A DNA stretch of 64,000 nucleotides from JBGTSJ01 sp041940305. Its GTDB lineage: Bacteria > Planctomycetota > Planctomycetia > Planctomycetales > Planctomycetaceae. Positions 17,676-26,162 of the stretch are shown one piece after another (positions within the stretch are counted from its first letter, which is position 1; every line of letters begins with the position of its first letter). The position numbers were made by a program, and so were the translations under genes. The stretch lies in assembly GCA_041940305.1 (NCBI GenBank), contig JBGTSJ010000001.1:186001-250000 (forward strand), written 5' to 3'. Under the pieces are notes generated by a model, which searched no databases, had not been told where the DNA came from, and saw only the letters and a list, made by a program, of their open reading frames with translations.

Positions 17676-20039
17676 ATGTTTGGCAGTCATTCAAAGCGAA
17701 CCCGCATCTCCCGCACGTCCGGCGTGCGCGGGCCGGAGACTGTCTGGTCGCGGATGCTGCTGTTTGTCCGCGATCGCGGGAAACTCCTGCGTCTGGGACT
17801 CTGCCTGGCGGCAATCGTGCTGCTGCTGGTGCTGGTGCAGAGCTGGAAGGCGCCTTTTCCCTATCGGGTCGGACAGCGGGCTGCCCACGGCATCGCCGCC
17901 AAGCTCGACTTCGAGCGGATCGATCAGCAGGCGACCGAAGACCTGCGGCGACGCGCCGAGAACGAAGTCCCGCTCGTATTTCACAATCAGCCCGAGCGCC
18001 TGGATGCACTGCCTCAGCAGTTGAGGGCCGCACTGGGAGAGGTCGCTCAGTCCACGTCGCTCGAAGACCTGCAGAAGCTTTCCCCGGACGTGGCCGCGGC
18101 ATTCGGATTAACGCCTCCGCCAGAGACGAACTCCAGCAAGCCTCCTCCTCCATCGCCCGCAGAAGTCTTCGCGACGGCCGACCGCGCCGCCCGTTACGAG
18201 CGGCTGAAGCGGCATCTCGGCGAAGGAGAGATGACCACGACGCAAATGCTCATCGAGGACATCGTCGATGAGTTCTCGAAGTTCATCGCCCCGCTGCGAC
18301 GCTACGGCGTGATCGATCCGGAGGATATCGACGACGAGCGCATCACTTCCGATCGCCGGCTGCGGATCGTTCAATCGGGCGGAGGAGCCGATCTGGAAGT
18401 CCTGCTGCCGCAGGTCCGGCCCGTGGATCAGCTCAACGACGCCGGCGACGTCGGCAAGTTGTGGCTCTCATACCCCAGCCTCACGGAGCTGCGTCCCGCG
18501 CTGTCGCACTGGCTGGTGATGTCGCTGCAGCGGATGCCGACGCTGCAGTTTGACCAAGCTGCGACGACCGCTGCGCGCGCCGCCGCCCGCGACGCCGTTG
18601 TCCCGCAGAAGCAGCAGTTCATCAGGGGAGACCTGCTGGTGCAGCCGGGGCAGGTCATCGACGACGAAAAGCTTCAGCTGTTGTGGGACGAGTACGCTGC
18701 CGCCGAGCAACGCGTCGAACTTTCGGAGCGGCTGACCCGCGTGGGGATCATGCTGCTGCTGATGGTCGTGCTGGCGACGCTCAACGGCTACTACATCACG
18801 CACAACGAGCCGCGGCTGCGGAACAGCCTGAGCCGCCTGAGCGTCTATCTGGTGGCGGTGGTCATCGCCGCCGCGTTGTCCCGCTCCTTATCGTTCTTTT
18901 CCTGGCCGGTCGAGGTCATTCCGCTGCTCGTCGTCGCCATGCTGCTGGCCATCGCCTACAACCAGGTGCTGGCCACGATGACGGCGTTTACGGTGAGCGT
19001 CATCGTCACGCTCTCGGCGACGTTCGATCTCTCGCTGTTCATCGTGATGGTGAGCGCCGCGGCGGTTGCCGTGATTCCGCTGTCGCGCGTGGCGACGCGC
19101 TCTAAGATCGTCGTTGTCGGCGTTTATACCGCGATCACTTACCTGTGCGTCGCGATGGGGCTGGGCATCATCGAGACGCAGTCGCTCAGCCAGGTTTTCG
19201 ACAATTGGACCGTCTTCCAGCACAGCGCCAAGGGGGCCACGATGTGCCTGGCCTCGGCGTTCCTGGTGGCAGGGATCCTGCCGTTCATCGAAAAGGCGTT
19301 CGGCGTTGTCACCGATATCAGCCTGCTCGAATTGAGCGATCCTTCGCATCCGCTGCTGCAGGAACTCGTCCGTCGCGCGCCGGGAACGTACAACCATTCG
19401 ATCGCGGTTGGGAGCGTTGCCGAGGCGGCCGCCGAAAGAATCGGCGCCAACGGCCTGCTCGTGCGCGTCGGGGCCTATTTCCACGACATCGGCAAGATGC
19501 TCAAGCCGCAGTACTTCATCGAAAACGTGCAGGACGGCGGGCAGAACCGGCATGCCCACCTGGCGCCGGCGATGAGCACGCTAATTATCATCGGCCACGT
19601 CAAGGACGGCATCGACCTGGCCGAGCAGCACAACCTGCCGCAGGCAATCCTGGACTTCATCGAGCAACATCACGGAACGACGCTGGTCGAGTACTTCTAC
19701 CACGAGGCGGCGAAGCAGGCGGAGGGGCATCCCGATCACAAGAGCGACGCCGAAGAGTCCTCATTCCGATATCCGGGACCCAAGCCGCAGACAAAGGAAG
19801 CCGGTGTGATGATGCTGGCGGACGCCGTCGAGAGCGCGAGCCGTGCGCTGTCGGATCCCACGCCGAAGCGGATCGAGACACTCGTACACAACCTGACGCT
19901 CAAGCGGCTGCTGGACGGCCAGTTCGACGAGTCGTCACTGACGCTCAGCGAAATCCGCACCGTCGAGGAATCGCTGGTGAAGTCCCTGATCGCGATTTAT
20001 CACGGCCGCATCCGCTATCCCGAAGCGCAGCCTGCCTGA
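17676..20039 (+). CDS. pgpH: 7TM-HD family phosphohydrolase (PgpH/YqfF-like)
   Basis: 787 aa. One N-terminal TM helix (residues 36-53) precedes an extracytoplasmic 7TMR-HDED domain of about 280 residues with the expected RKxxE-like turns and QQFIRGDLLVQPGQVI. A multi-helix membrane block (about 355-545) follows, then a cytoplasmic HD domain with AYFHDIGKMLKP, APAMSTLIIIGHVKDG and EQHHGTTLVEYF. Family members degrade the second messenger c-di-AMP (PgpH). No diadenylate cyclase is in the window. The stop codon overlaps the ybeY start (TGATG), implying translational coupling. Confidence 0.92.
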   Translation: MFGSHSKRTRISRTSGVRGPETVWSRMLLFVRDRGKLLRLGLCLAAIVLLLVLVQSWKAPFPYRVGQRAAHGIAAKLDFERIDQQATEDLRRRAENEVPLVFHNQPERLDALPQQLRAALGEVAQSTSLEDLQKLSPDVAAAFGLTPPPETNSSKPPPPSPAEVFATADRAARYERLKRHLGEGEMTTTQMLIEDIVDEFSKFIAPLRRYGVIDPEDIDDERITSDRRLRIVQSGGGADLEVLLPQVRPVDQLNDAGDVGKLWLSYPSLTELRPALSHWLVMSLQRMPTLQFDQAATTAARAAARDAVVPQKQQFIRGDLLVQPGQVIDDEKLQLLWDEYAAAEQRVELSERLTRVGIMLLLMVVLATLNGYYITHNEPRLRNSLSRLSVYLVAVVIAAALSRSLSFFSWPVEVIPLLVVAMLLAIAYNQVLATMTAFTVSVIVTLSATFDLSLFIVMVSAAAVAVIPLSRVATRSKIVVVGVYTAITYLCVAMGLGIIETQSLSQVFDNWTVFQHSAKGATMCLASAFLVAGILPFIEKAFGVVTDISLLELSDPSHPLLQELVRRAPGTYNHSIAVGSVAEAAAERIGANGLLVRVGAYFHDIGKMLKPQYFIENVQDGGQNRHAHLAPAMSTLIIIGHVKDGIDLAEQHNLPQAILDFIEQHHGTTLVEYFYHEAAKQAEGHPDHKSDAEESSFRYPGPKPQTKEAGVMMLADAVESASRALSDPTPKRIETLVHNLTLKRLLDGQFDESSLTLSEIRTVEESLVKSLIAIYHGRIRYPEAQPA

Positions 20040-20530
20040 TGCACCGCGTGTCCGTCAGCGACTGCCAGTCGGCCCTGTCGATTGATGCGTCCCGGATTCG
20101 CCGGGTCGTGAAGGCCGCACTCCGCCACTGCCAGGTGGAACAGGCGGATATCAGCATTGCCATCGTGGATGACGAGTCGATTCATCAGTTGAACCGGCGC
20201 CATCTGCAGCACGACTACCCCACGGACGTGCTCAGCTTCGCAATGTCGGCGGCTCCCGACCCGCTGGAGGCGGAAGTCGTTGTGAGCAGCGAAACGGCGA
20301 TTCGCGAGGCGGGGCGCTTCGGCTGGGATGCTGACGCGGAACTGCTGCTGTACGTGACTCACGGAGTGCTGCACGCCTGCGGCCACGACGACCACTCCGC
20401 TCAGGACCGCGCCGCGATGCGGCGCGCCGAGTGCGAAGTCTTGCAAAACTTCGGGCTGTCGCCAAAGTATGATGACGGGCGCGTCGGCCCCATGGCGACG
20501 CGCTCCCCTTCCCGCCGCATGATGGAGTGA
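20039..20530 (+). CDS. ybeY: Endoribonuclease YbeY
   Basis: 163 aa. The ATG shares one base with the pgpH stop. The zinc-site motif THGVLHACGHDDHS matches the YbeY H-G-x-L-H-x5-D-H pattern. The preceding core NRRHLQHDYPTDVLSFAM is also family-typical. YbeY acts in 16S rRNA 3'-end maturation and ribosome quality control, in the cytoplasm. A fused frame running back to 19145 is inside pgpH and is rejected. The next gene starts one base after the stop. Confidence 0.95.
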   Translation: MHRVSVSDCQSALSIDASRIRRVVKAALRHCQVEQADISIAIVDDESIHQLNRRHLQHDYPTDVLSFAMSAAPDPLEAEVVVSSETAIREAGRFGWDADAELLLYVTHGVLHACGHDDHSAQDRAAMRRAECEVLQNFGLSPKYDDGRVGPMATRSPSRRMME

Positions 20531-20531
20531 C

Positions 20532-21827
20532 ATGCCCACTGGAAACTGGCTGCCCGCGACGGCCGGAATTCTGCTCGCTTGTGCCGCCATCCTCTCGACC
20601 GTCTGCTACAGCCTCCGCAATTTCACGCGGAGCCGGCTGGCCGCAGTCTGTAAGTCGCGCGGCAACGTAGGACGCCTCGGCGAAGTGCTGCGATTGGACG
20701 AGACCGTCCTGACCGCCTGCGAACTGCTGACGGTCGCAATTCTCGTCGCCGGCACAGTGATGCTGGCGGTCTGGCGGTACCCGGACGCCGGCCGCCAGTT
20801 CGAATGGCGGACGCTGTTGGACCTGCTCGGCATCGCCGCGGCGGCCGGATTCACGGTGATGATCCTGCCGTGGTCGATCTCCCGTGTGTACGGGGAGCGA
20901 GTCGTCTATCGCACCTGGCCGCTGATCTCCTCGCTGACGGCGATATGCCGCCCGCTGCTCCAGATCGCCTGGCGCGTCGACACGATTCTGCACCGCATCG
21001 CCGGTCGCAGCGATCCGGAGCCGGATACAGTGGAAACGCTGACCGACGAGATCCAGAGCGTCGTCGATGAAGGAGAACGCGAGGGAGTGCTGGAGACCCG
21101 CGCCGGCCGCATGATTCAGCGGATCATGGAGCTCCGCGAGTATGACGTCCGCGCGGCGATGACGCCCCGGACCGACGTCGTGTTCGTGCCTCAGTCGGCG
21201 TCCTGGGACGAAGCCCGCAGCATCATCCTCGAGTCGGGGCATTCGCGGCTGCCCGTCATCGGAGAATCGGCGGACGACGTGATGGGCATTCTCTATGCCC
21301 GAGACCTGCTGCAGCACGCCGGCTCATCGGAACAGCGTCCCAGTCTGGCCGATTCGCTGCGTCCGGCGAACTTCGTTCCCGAGACCACGACGATCGAAGA
21401 CCTGCTCGAGCGCATGAAGCGTGAGCGGTTTCACATCGCGATCGTGCTCGATGAATATGGCGGGGTTACCGGGCTCGTCACCCTGGAGGACATTCTGGAG
21501 GAGATCGTCGGCGACATCGCGGATGAGTTCGACGAGGCGGAGGAGGAGCAGATTCGCCAGGTTGACGACGACACGATCGACGTCGACGCCCGCGTGCACA
21601 TCGACGACCTGAACGAGGAGTTTGACTTCGGCCTGCCCGATGAGGACGACTACGACACGATCGGAGGCTTTGCATTCTCCGAGTTCGGCCGCATTCCCTC
21701 CGAGGGAGAGTCATTCACGTGGCGCAACCTGCGTCTGACCGTGCTGGAAGCAGACCAGCGAAAGGTGGTCAAGCTGAGGATCGAAGTGGACCGCTCCCTG
21801 GTGCCGGCGCATGACGACGAGCCCTGA
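20532..21827 (+). CDS. CNNM/CorC/HlyC-family transporter-like protein with CBS pair
   Basis: 431 aa. Hydrophobic helices lie at about 8-28, 70-90 and 105-122, like a DUF21 membrane domain. Next come two CBS domains (MTPRTDVVFVPQSASWDEAR; VPETTTIEDLLERMKRER, with VLDEYGGVTGLVTLEDILEEIVGDI). The last part is a CorC_HlyC domain (HIDDLNEEFDFGLPDEDDYDTIGGF). Family members affect Mg/Co efflux; old hemolysin names are misleading. It follows ybeY with a 1-bp gap, a widely conserved phoH-pgpH-ybeY-tlyC-type order. Confidence 0.9.
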   Translation: MPTGNWLPATAGILLACAAILSTVCYSLRNFTRSRLAAVCKSRGNVGRLGEVLRLDETVLTACELLTVAILVAGTVMLAVWRYPDAGRQFEWRTLLDLLGIAAAAGFTVMILPWSISRVYGERVVYRTWPLISSLTAICRPLLQIAWRVDTILHRIAGRSDPEPDTVETLTDEIQSVVDEGEREGVLETRAGRMIQRIMELREYDVRAAMTPRTDVVFVPQSASWDEARSIILESGHSRLPVIGESADDVMGILYARDLLQHAGSSEQRPSLADSLRPANFVPETTTIEDLLERMKRERFHIAIVLDEYGGVTGLVTLEDILEEIVGDIADEFDEAEEEQIRQVDDDTIDVDARVHIDDLNEEFDFGLPDEDDYDTIGGFAFSEFGRIPSEGESFTWRNLRLTVLEADQRKVVKLRIEVDRSLVPAHDDEP

Positions 21828-21866
21828 TTCGGCGCTCGGCCTGTAGAACAGCCTGTAGAACCTTGC

Positions 21867-23741
21867 TCAAGAGATCGTCGTCAGCGGCAGTTCCAACAAG
21901 GCTTCAGCGCCGCCCGTCTCAGCGCACCGCAGGAGCAGCCGGCCATTGTGCTGGCGAGCGATGCGGTGAGCGATTGCCAGCCCCAGGCCCACATGGCCTT
22001 CGAGGGGCTGCAGTTTGCGCCCCTGGCGATCGAATGGTCGCAACAGGCTGTCGATTTGATCCGGCGGCCCGAGGCCGGGGCCAGTGTCGTTGATCGAGAC
22101 TGAAGCGTGGCCGCCGTGCTGTTCAACGCGGATCGTGATCCGGCCGCCGTCCGGTGACGCCTCAAGAGCGTTATCGAGCAATTCCTGTACGGCCTGCACC
22201 AGCGAATCGCGATCACCGGTCACGAAGCAGGTACCAGCAGGCGCACTCCAACTCAGCTCGACCGATCTCGGAATACACCGCTCGCGAAGGGAATCAGCGG
22301 CCCGCCTGACGACGTCGCTGAGATCGACCGCATGGGGCTCATAGTCGAAGTCGTCTCGCAAGTAGGTTCCCGCGCGGCGCAGTACCCCGTGCAGAGTCTC
22401 GCACATGGCGAGATACTCCTTCAGCAGCGCGGCGAGTTCTTCCCGGTCGGGAGGCGCCTGCTCCCGTTTCTCCAGCAGATGGAGTTGGATCTGCAGGGGA
22501 AATGCCGCCGTACGAGCGTCATGGACGACTTCCCGCAGGAGCTGACCTGTGCGTTGCAGCAACTCGGCCGGACCATCGATCGTGGGGATGGCCATTCCCG
22601 GCGGCAGGGACGGTTCTGCGTCGCGGTTATGGGGCTGTTCCGCTGCAGGAGTGTGATCGGCCGGGTTTGTTGTCGCAGTCGCGCGCAGCCGGGGATGATC
22701 CAGCAGTCGGAGGATCGCCTCGACTCCGCAGGGCTTCACAAGATGCACGTCGAAGCCTGCCGCCGCAGACTTCCGACGGTCCTCCTCAAGTCCATATCCG
22801 CTGAGCGCCGCGAGCACCACGCGATCACCCGTCCGGGACGCTCGGATCGCGCGAGCAACTTCATAGCCGTCAAAGTCGGGAAGTCCAATGTCCAGCAGGA
22901 TGACTTCAGGATTGAACTCTTCAAATCGCGCCAGCGCCTCTCGCCCGCTCAGCGCCGTCTCCACAGCAGGGACATCGAGACCGTGAAACAGCAGCGCGAG
23001 CGAGCGGCAGATCGCAGAATTATCGTCGACGATCAGAATCCGAGGTTGGAGATGGGGCGCGCGTGTGGTGACAACCCCGGAGATGTGCGCGGTGTCAGCT
23101 GTGGACGAATCGTCCGGCGACTGCCGGGCACGCTGCGCTTCGAAGCCGACCAGATGATTGACCGAGCGAGTCAGCTGCTCCACTTCGCGTCGGAGGACGC
23201 TGACTGTCTCCGGATCGGTCCCCTCGATGTCGAGCAGATCGAGGCCGCTGGTGAGCGACGCCAGCGGATTGCGAAATTGGTGGACCAGCGACCGCACGTC
23301 CTCCTCGCTCATCGCTGACGGGCGCTCCTTCGGCGTGGAACTCGGAATCAGATACCACCGAGATCCGACACGTCGACCACGACTCAGCCACGGGACCACT
23401 TTGCATGTAATTCGGGGTCGGCCGATCTCAGGCCGGCCTTGCGCCAACTCGGATGTGATGCAATCGTGGCCTTTGGCGATCTCCCTGAGAAGTCGCTGGA
23501 CGCCTTGGGGATCGTCCGTGACGTCGGCCAGTTCGCGGCCCGCAACCTGGTCGGGGTCGATTCCCAGCAGGTCGGCGCACGCTTCGTTCGCCTGGAGAAT
23601 GGTTCCGTCGATCGACAGCCAGGCAACGGCCAGCGGCGCATCCCGCAGCGCGGCCCGTTGTTCGGCGGCGTCAATGCGCGGTGCGGGCGTCACTGTCGAG
23701 GAATGCCCATCTCCGGTGGTCGTCCTGGACGCGCTCGGCAT
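21867..23741 (-). CDS. Hybrid sensor histidine kinase with internal receiver domain
   Basis: 624 aa, no TM helix, probably soluble. Order of domains: PAS (about 28-135: LAVAWLSIDGTILQANEACADLLGI); a HisKA-like helix with LVHQFRNPLASLTSG (about 148-205); a receiver domain at about 233-350 (ILIVDDNSAICRSL, phospho-Asp in ILLDIGLPDFDG, LVKPCG); a second helical stretch with EVVHDARTAAFPLQ; and a HATPase_c domain (N box VQELLDNALEAS, G1 INDTGPGLGP, G2 GHVGLGLAIA). The ATG at 23741 follows GGGGGAGGG. No dedicated response regulator is adjacent. ATTATC at 23833-23838 could be a minus-strand -10 element. Confidence 0.88.
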   Translation of the reverse strand: MPSASRTTTGDGHSSTVTPAPRIDAAEQRAALRDAPLAVAWLSIDGTILQANEACADLLGIDPDQVAGRELADVTDDPQGVQRLLREIAKGHDCITSELAQGRPEIGRPRITCKVVPWLSRGRRVGSRWYLIPSSTPKERPSAMSEEDVRSLVHQFRNPLASLTSGLDLLDIEGTDPETVSVLRREVEQLTRSVNHLVGFEAQRARQSPDDSSTADTAHISGVVTTRAPHLQPRILIVDDNSAICRSLALLFHGLDVPAVETALSGREALARFEEFNPEVILLDIGLPDFDGYEVARAIRASRTGDRVVLAALSGYGLEEDRRKSAAAGFDVHLVKPCGVEAILRLLDHPRLRATATTNPADHTPAAEQPHNRDAEPSLPPGMAIPTIDGPAELLQRTGQLLREVVHDARTAAFPLQIQLHLLEKREQAPPDREELAALLKEYLAMCETLHGVLRRAGTYLRDDFDYEPHAVDLSDVVRRAADSLRERCIPRSVELSWSAPAGTCFVTGDRDSLVQAVQELLDNALEASPDGGRITIRVEQHGGHASVSINDTGPGLGPPDQIDSLLRPFDRQGRKLQPLEGHVGLGLAIAHRIARQHNGRLLLRCAETGGAEALLELPLTTIS

Positions 23742-24218
23742 CGCGGCGATCCCTCCCCCGGTGGCCTGCGAATCAAGTCAGGAATGTGCCGTGCTGATCC
23801 ATCAGCGATCCGCCGCGTGCATCAACCGACGAATTATCGTGATTCTAAGGCAGGCTCAATCGGGATGTCGATTGCCTATTTGCCGTGCCAGACCCGGATT
23901 GTGCCAATGTCGCATGAGTGACACTCGGCCTGCGGGGGCGCATGTCGTCGGCGCTGGAGTGCGTCGCGAGATGCGCATCGGTCGGGGTCAGCTCGGCAGC
24001 CGGCTCAGTTTGTCGTCTTGTTTGTTCGGACGGCTCATCTGCTTCAGAGATCGAGCCGGGCAAAGGGATCGCGAGCCTGGAATCCACCGGCTTCAGATTG
24101 GTTCAAAGTCCGACCCCCCATTCGTAGCGATCCCGATTCGCTTCACCCCGGCCGAATGATATTTACACGGAAGCGACATCGTGCGGGGCCGCCGAGACCA
24201 CTCAATCGGAGCTCAGGA
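23742..24218. other. Intergenic region between divergent kinase and rhodanese genes
   Basis: 477 bp, divergent. It probably holds promoters for both genes. No convincing gene was found; open frames here are extensions of the neighbours without conserved sequence. Confidence 0.5.
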
Positions 24219-24551
24219 ATGCAGTCTATCAGCCGCAATAACGCGAGGAGACTGGTTGATCATCGCGACGAAGAGAACATCGCCGTTGTGGAGGTGCTTT
24301 CCCCCGACAAGTATGCCGAGTTTCACCTGCCCGGCGCGCTCAATGTCCCGCTCGACGATGATTTCCGTAATGAGATCCAGAAAGCCGTTCCCGATAAGCA
24401 GCAGACAGTGCTGCTCTACTGCTACGACGCGGACTGCCAGGCGTCATCCAAGGCGGCCAGCCAGATGGAAGAACTCGGGTATCAGAAGATCTACGACTAC
24501 GAGGCCGGCAAGGTCGACTGGAAGGCGGCGGGACTGCCGGTCGAAACATGA
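24219..24551 (+). CDS. Rhodanese-like domain protein
   Basis: 110 aa, a single rhodanese domain. VVEVLSPDKYAEFHLPGALNVPL is the typical first half. The active-site loop is YCYDADCQASSKAA, followed by GYQKIYDYEAGKVDW. The Cys in the loop is the sulfane-sulfur acceptor. No signal peptide is seen, so the cytoplasm is likely. The ATG at 24219 has CAGGA just upstream; the frame upstream to 24018 is not family-like. A second rhodanese gene starts at 63819. Confidence 0.85.
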   Translation: MQSISRNNARRLVDHRDEENIAVVEVLSPDKYAEFHLPGALNVPLDDDFRNEIQKAVPDKQQTVLLYCYDADCQASSKAASQMEELGYQKIYDYEAGKVDWKAAGLPVET

Positions 24552-24579
24552 GGCTCAGCCCTGCGGTCGTCCGCGGCAA

Positions 24580-24711
24580 TCAGGCAAAGTGATGCGGCAC
24601 CGGTCGCGGACCGGGTGGATTCGGCGGCGGGACCGGATTCGGATCGGGCTGCGGCCGTGGAGGCGACGGCGGTCGGGGAGCCGGTGCGGGCGTCGGTTTC
24701 ACAGGCGTCAT
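24580..24711 (-). CDS. Tiny proline-rich protein
   Basis: 43 aa, MTPVKPTPAPAPRPPSPP and further P-x-P repeats; more than half of residues are proline. The ATG at 24711 has a good site, CAGGAGAG, about 7-9 nt upstream, which is the main support. The frame remains open to 24777. It lies 80 bp downstream of the PhyH gene on the same strand and convergent with the rhodanese gene. Function unknown; it could also be a chance product of GC-rich DNA. Confidence 0.4.
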   Translation of the reverse strand: MTPVKPTPAPAPRPPSPPRPQPDPNPVPPPNPPGPRPVPHHFA

Positions 24712-24791
24712 GCGGCTCTCCTGAGTAAATGCTCCGGCCATCGAACACAAGCTGGGCAACGTCTGTACCGCAAGCATCCGAAAACACTGAA

Positions 24792-25670
24792 TCAGCCGTC
24801 AGTCGGGGTGTACAGCAGCGGGAAGAACTGTCCTGATAACGGTCGGCCGGGCGGCACCGCAGGAATCCCTTGCAGCAATGGCTCGCTGCTTTCGCTCCGA
24901 ACGCCGTCCCGCACCACGTTAATCACCGTCGCGCGCCGCTGGCGATCAGTGTGGTTCTCGCGCGACCCGTGCACCATGAGCGGGTGATGGAAGGCGGCCT
25001 CTCCCTTGCGGAGCACAATCGGCGTGGGGTTCTTCAGTGCGGCCCACTGTTCATCATTGAGGACCTGCCGGATGGCGTGCATGTCGCCGGCGAGACCGGT
25101 GATGGGGAGCACGTCCCAGCGATGACTGCCGGGCACGTATTGCAGGCAGCCGTTCGTTTCGTCTGCGTCGTCCAGGCCGATCCAGCACGTGAGGTGCGCC
25201 ATCGGCGCGGTGCGAGTCCAGTATGAATAGTCCTGGTGCCACGCCACGACTCCGCCGTGCCGCGCCGGCTTGCAGAACAGCTGGTCGTGCCAGAATCGAA
25301 CCGGACCGTCCAGCAACTGGCTGGCCGGGATCGTGAAGGCGGGATGCCACAGCAGGTCATGGAATCCCTCCGCCAGGCGCCAAGCCCCGAGTGCGTGAAA
25401 GAGCACGAGCGCGGGGTCGCTCGATTCGTTCGAATGAAACTCGTACCACAGTTCGTGCCGCGGATGCTGCGGACTCGTCAGCTCCTGCAGTTCGTCACGG
25501 AGGGTGTCGAGCTGGTCGTCCGTCAGAATTCGTATGCCGGCGACGTAGCCGTGCTCATGGAAGAACGCAACCTGCTCGGGGGGCAGAGCGTACTGATGCG
25601 CGTCGGCGGGGCCTGCGTCGTCGAACAAGGCTCCGAGCGGACGATGCACCGTGGAGAGATCGTGCGGCAT
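24792..25670 (-). CDS. Phytanoyl-CoA dioxygenase (PhyH) family protein
   Basis: 292 aa. The Fe(II) facial triad is visible: HxD in WHQDYSYW and the distal His in HHPLMVHGSREN. A conserved region CLQYVPGSHRWD lies between. Family members are 2-oxoglutarate-dependent oxygenases that hydroxylate diverse small molecules; the substrate here is unknown. It is the last of a six-gene minus-strand run (28 bp after xseB), but probably not functionally linked to it. Confidence 0.85.
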   Translation of the reverse strand: MPHDLSTVHRPLGALFDDAGPADAHQYALPPEQVAFFHEHGYVAGIRILTDDQLDTLRDELQELTSPQHPRHELWYEFHSNESSDPALVLFHALGAWRLAEGFHDLLWHPAFTIPASQLLDGPVRFWHDQLFCKPARHGGVVAWHQDYSYWTRTAPMAHLTCWIGLDDADETNGCLQYVPGSHRWDVLPITGLAGDMHAIRQVLNDEQWAALKNPTPIVLRKGEAAFHHPLMVHGSRENHTDRQRRATVINVVRDGVRSESSEPLLQGIPAVPPGRPLSGQFFPLLYTPTDG

Positions 25671-25699
25671 GAGAGTCGAAGCGGAATTGAGGTCGTCGA

Positions 25700-26065
25700 T
25701 TAGAAGAGGCTTGCGCCGTTGTCCTCGGGCGGCTCTTCAGCAGGGGACGGAGTCTCGGCGCTGCGCCGACGCCGGCGCCCCGCCTGCGGCTGTTCGGGCC
25801 GATGAGTCGCTTCGCTGTCGAAGGGGGCGGTCAGCAGTTCCCCGTCAGCGTTGCGGCCGGTGAGGACTTCAATCCGCCGCTCGGCCGATGCCAGTAATGC
25901 ATGGCAGTGCCGCAGCAATTCCGTACCTCGCTCAAACCGCCGCAGGGACTCCTCAAGTCCGATCGTCCCGCTTTCCAGATCCTCCAGGACCTGCTGGATC
26001 TCGGCCAGCGCCGCCTCGAACGAGGGCGCGGTGCAGGCATCGGCGGATTCCAGGGAGCTTGCCAT
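25700..26065 (-). CDS. xseB: Exodeoxyribonuclease VII small subunit
   Basis: 121 aa. The conserved helical core is SFEAALAEIQQVLEDLESGTIGLEESLRRFERGTELLRHC, as in XseB. A longer C-terminal tail (about 45 residues, RRRRR-rich and acidic end) goes beyond the usual 80 aa. It forms the single-strand exonuclease with XseA, encoded 97 bp upstream on the same strand. Confidence 0.92.
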   Translation of the reverse strand: MASSLESADACTAPSFEAALAEIQQVLEDLESGTIGLEESLRRFERGTELLRHCHALLASAERRIEVLTGRNADGELLTAPFDSEATHRPEQPQAGRRRRRSAETPSPAEEPPEDNGASLF

Positions 26066-26162
26066 AGGATTGAGATTCGAAAGGGCTCACGTCAGTTCGT
26101 GAGGTGGGGTCGGCGGAGTGCGGCCGCTGCCTCCATCAGGATGGAACACGCAGGTCGTGGAA

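Noticed and set aside
24095..24125. GGTTCAAAGTCC resembling a tRNA T-arm
   Set aside because: No matching stem bases, no acceptor stem, D-arm or anticodon arm nearby.
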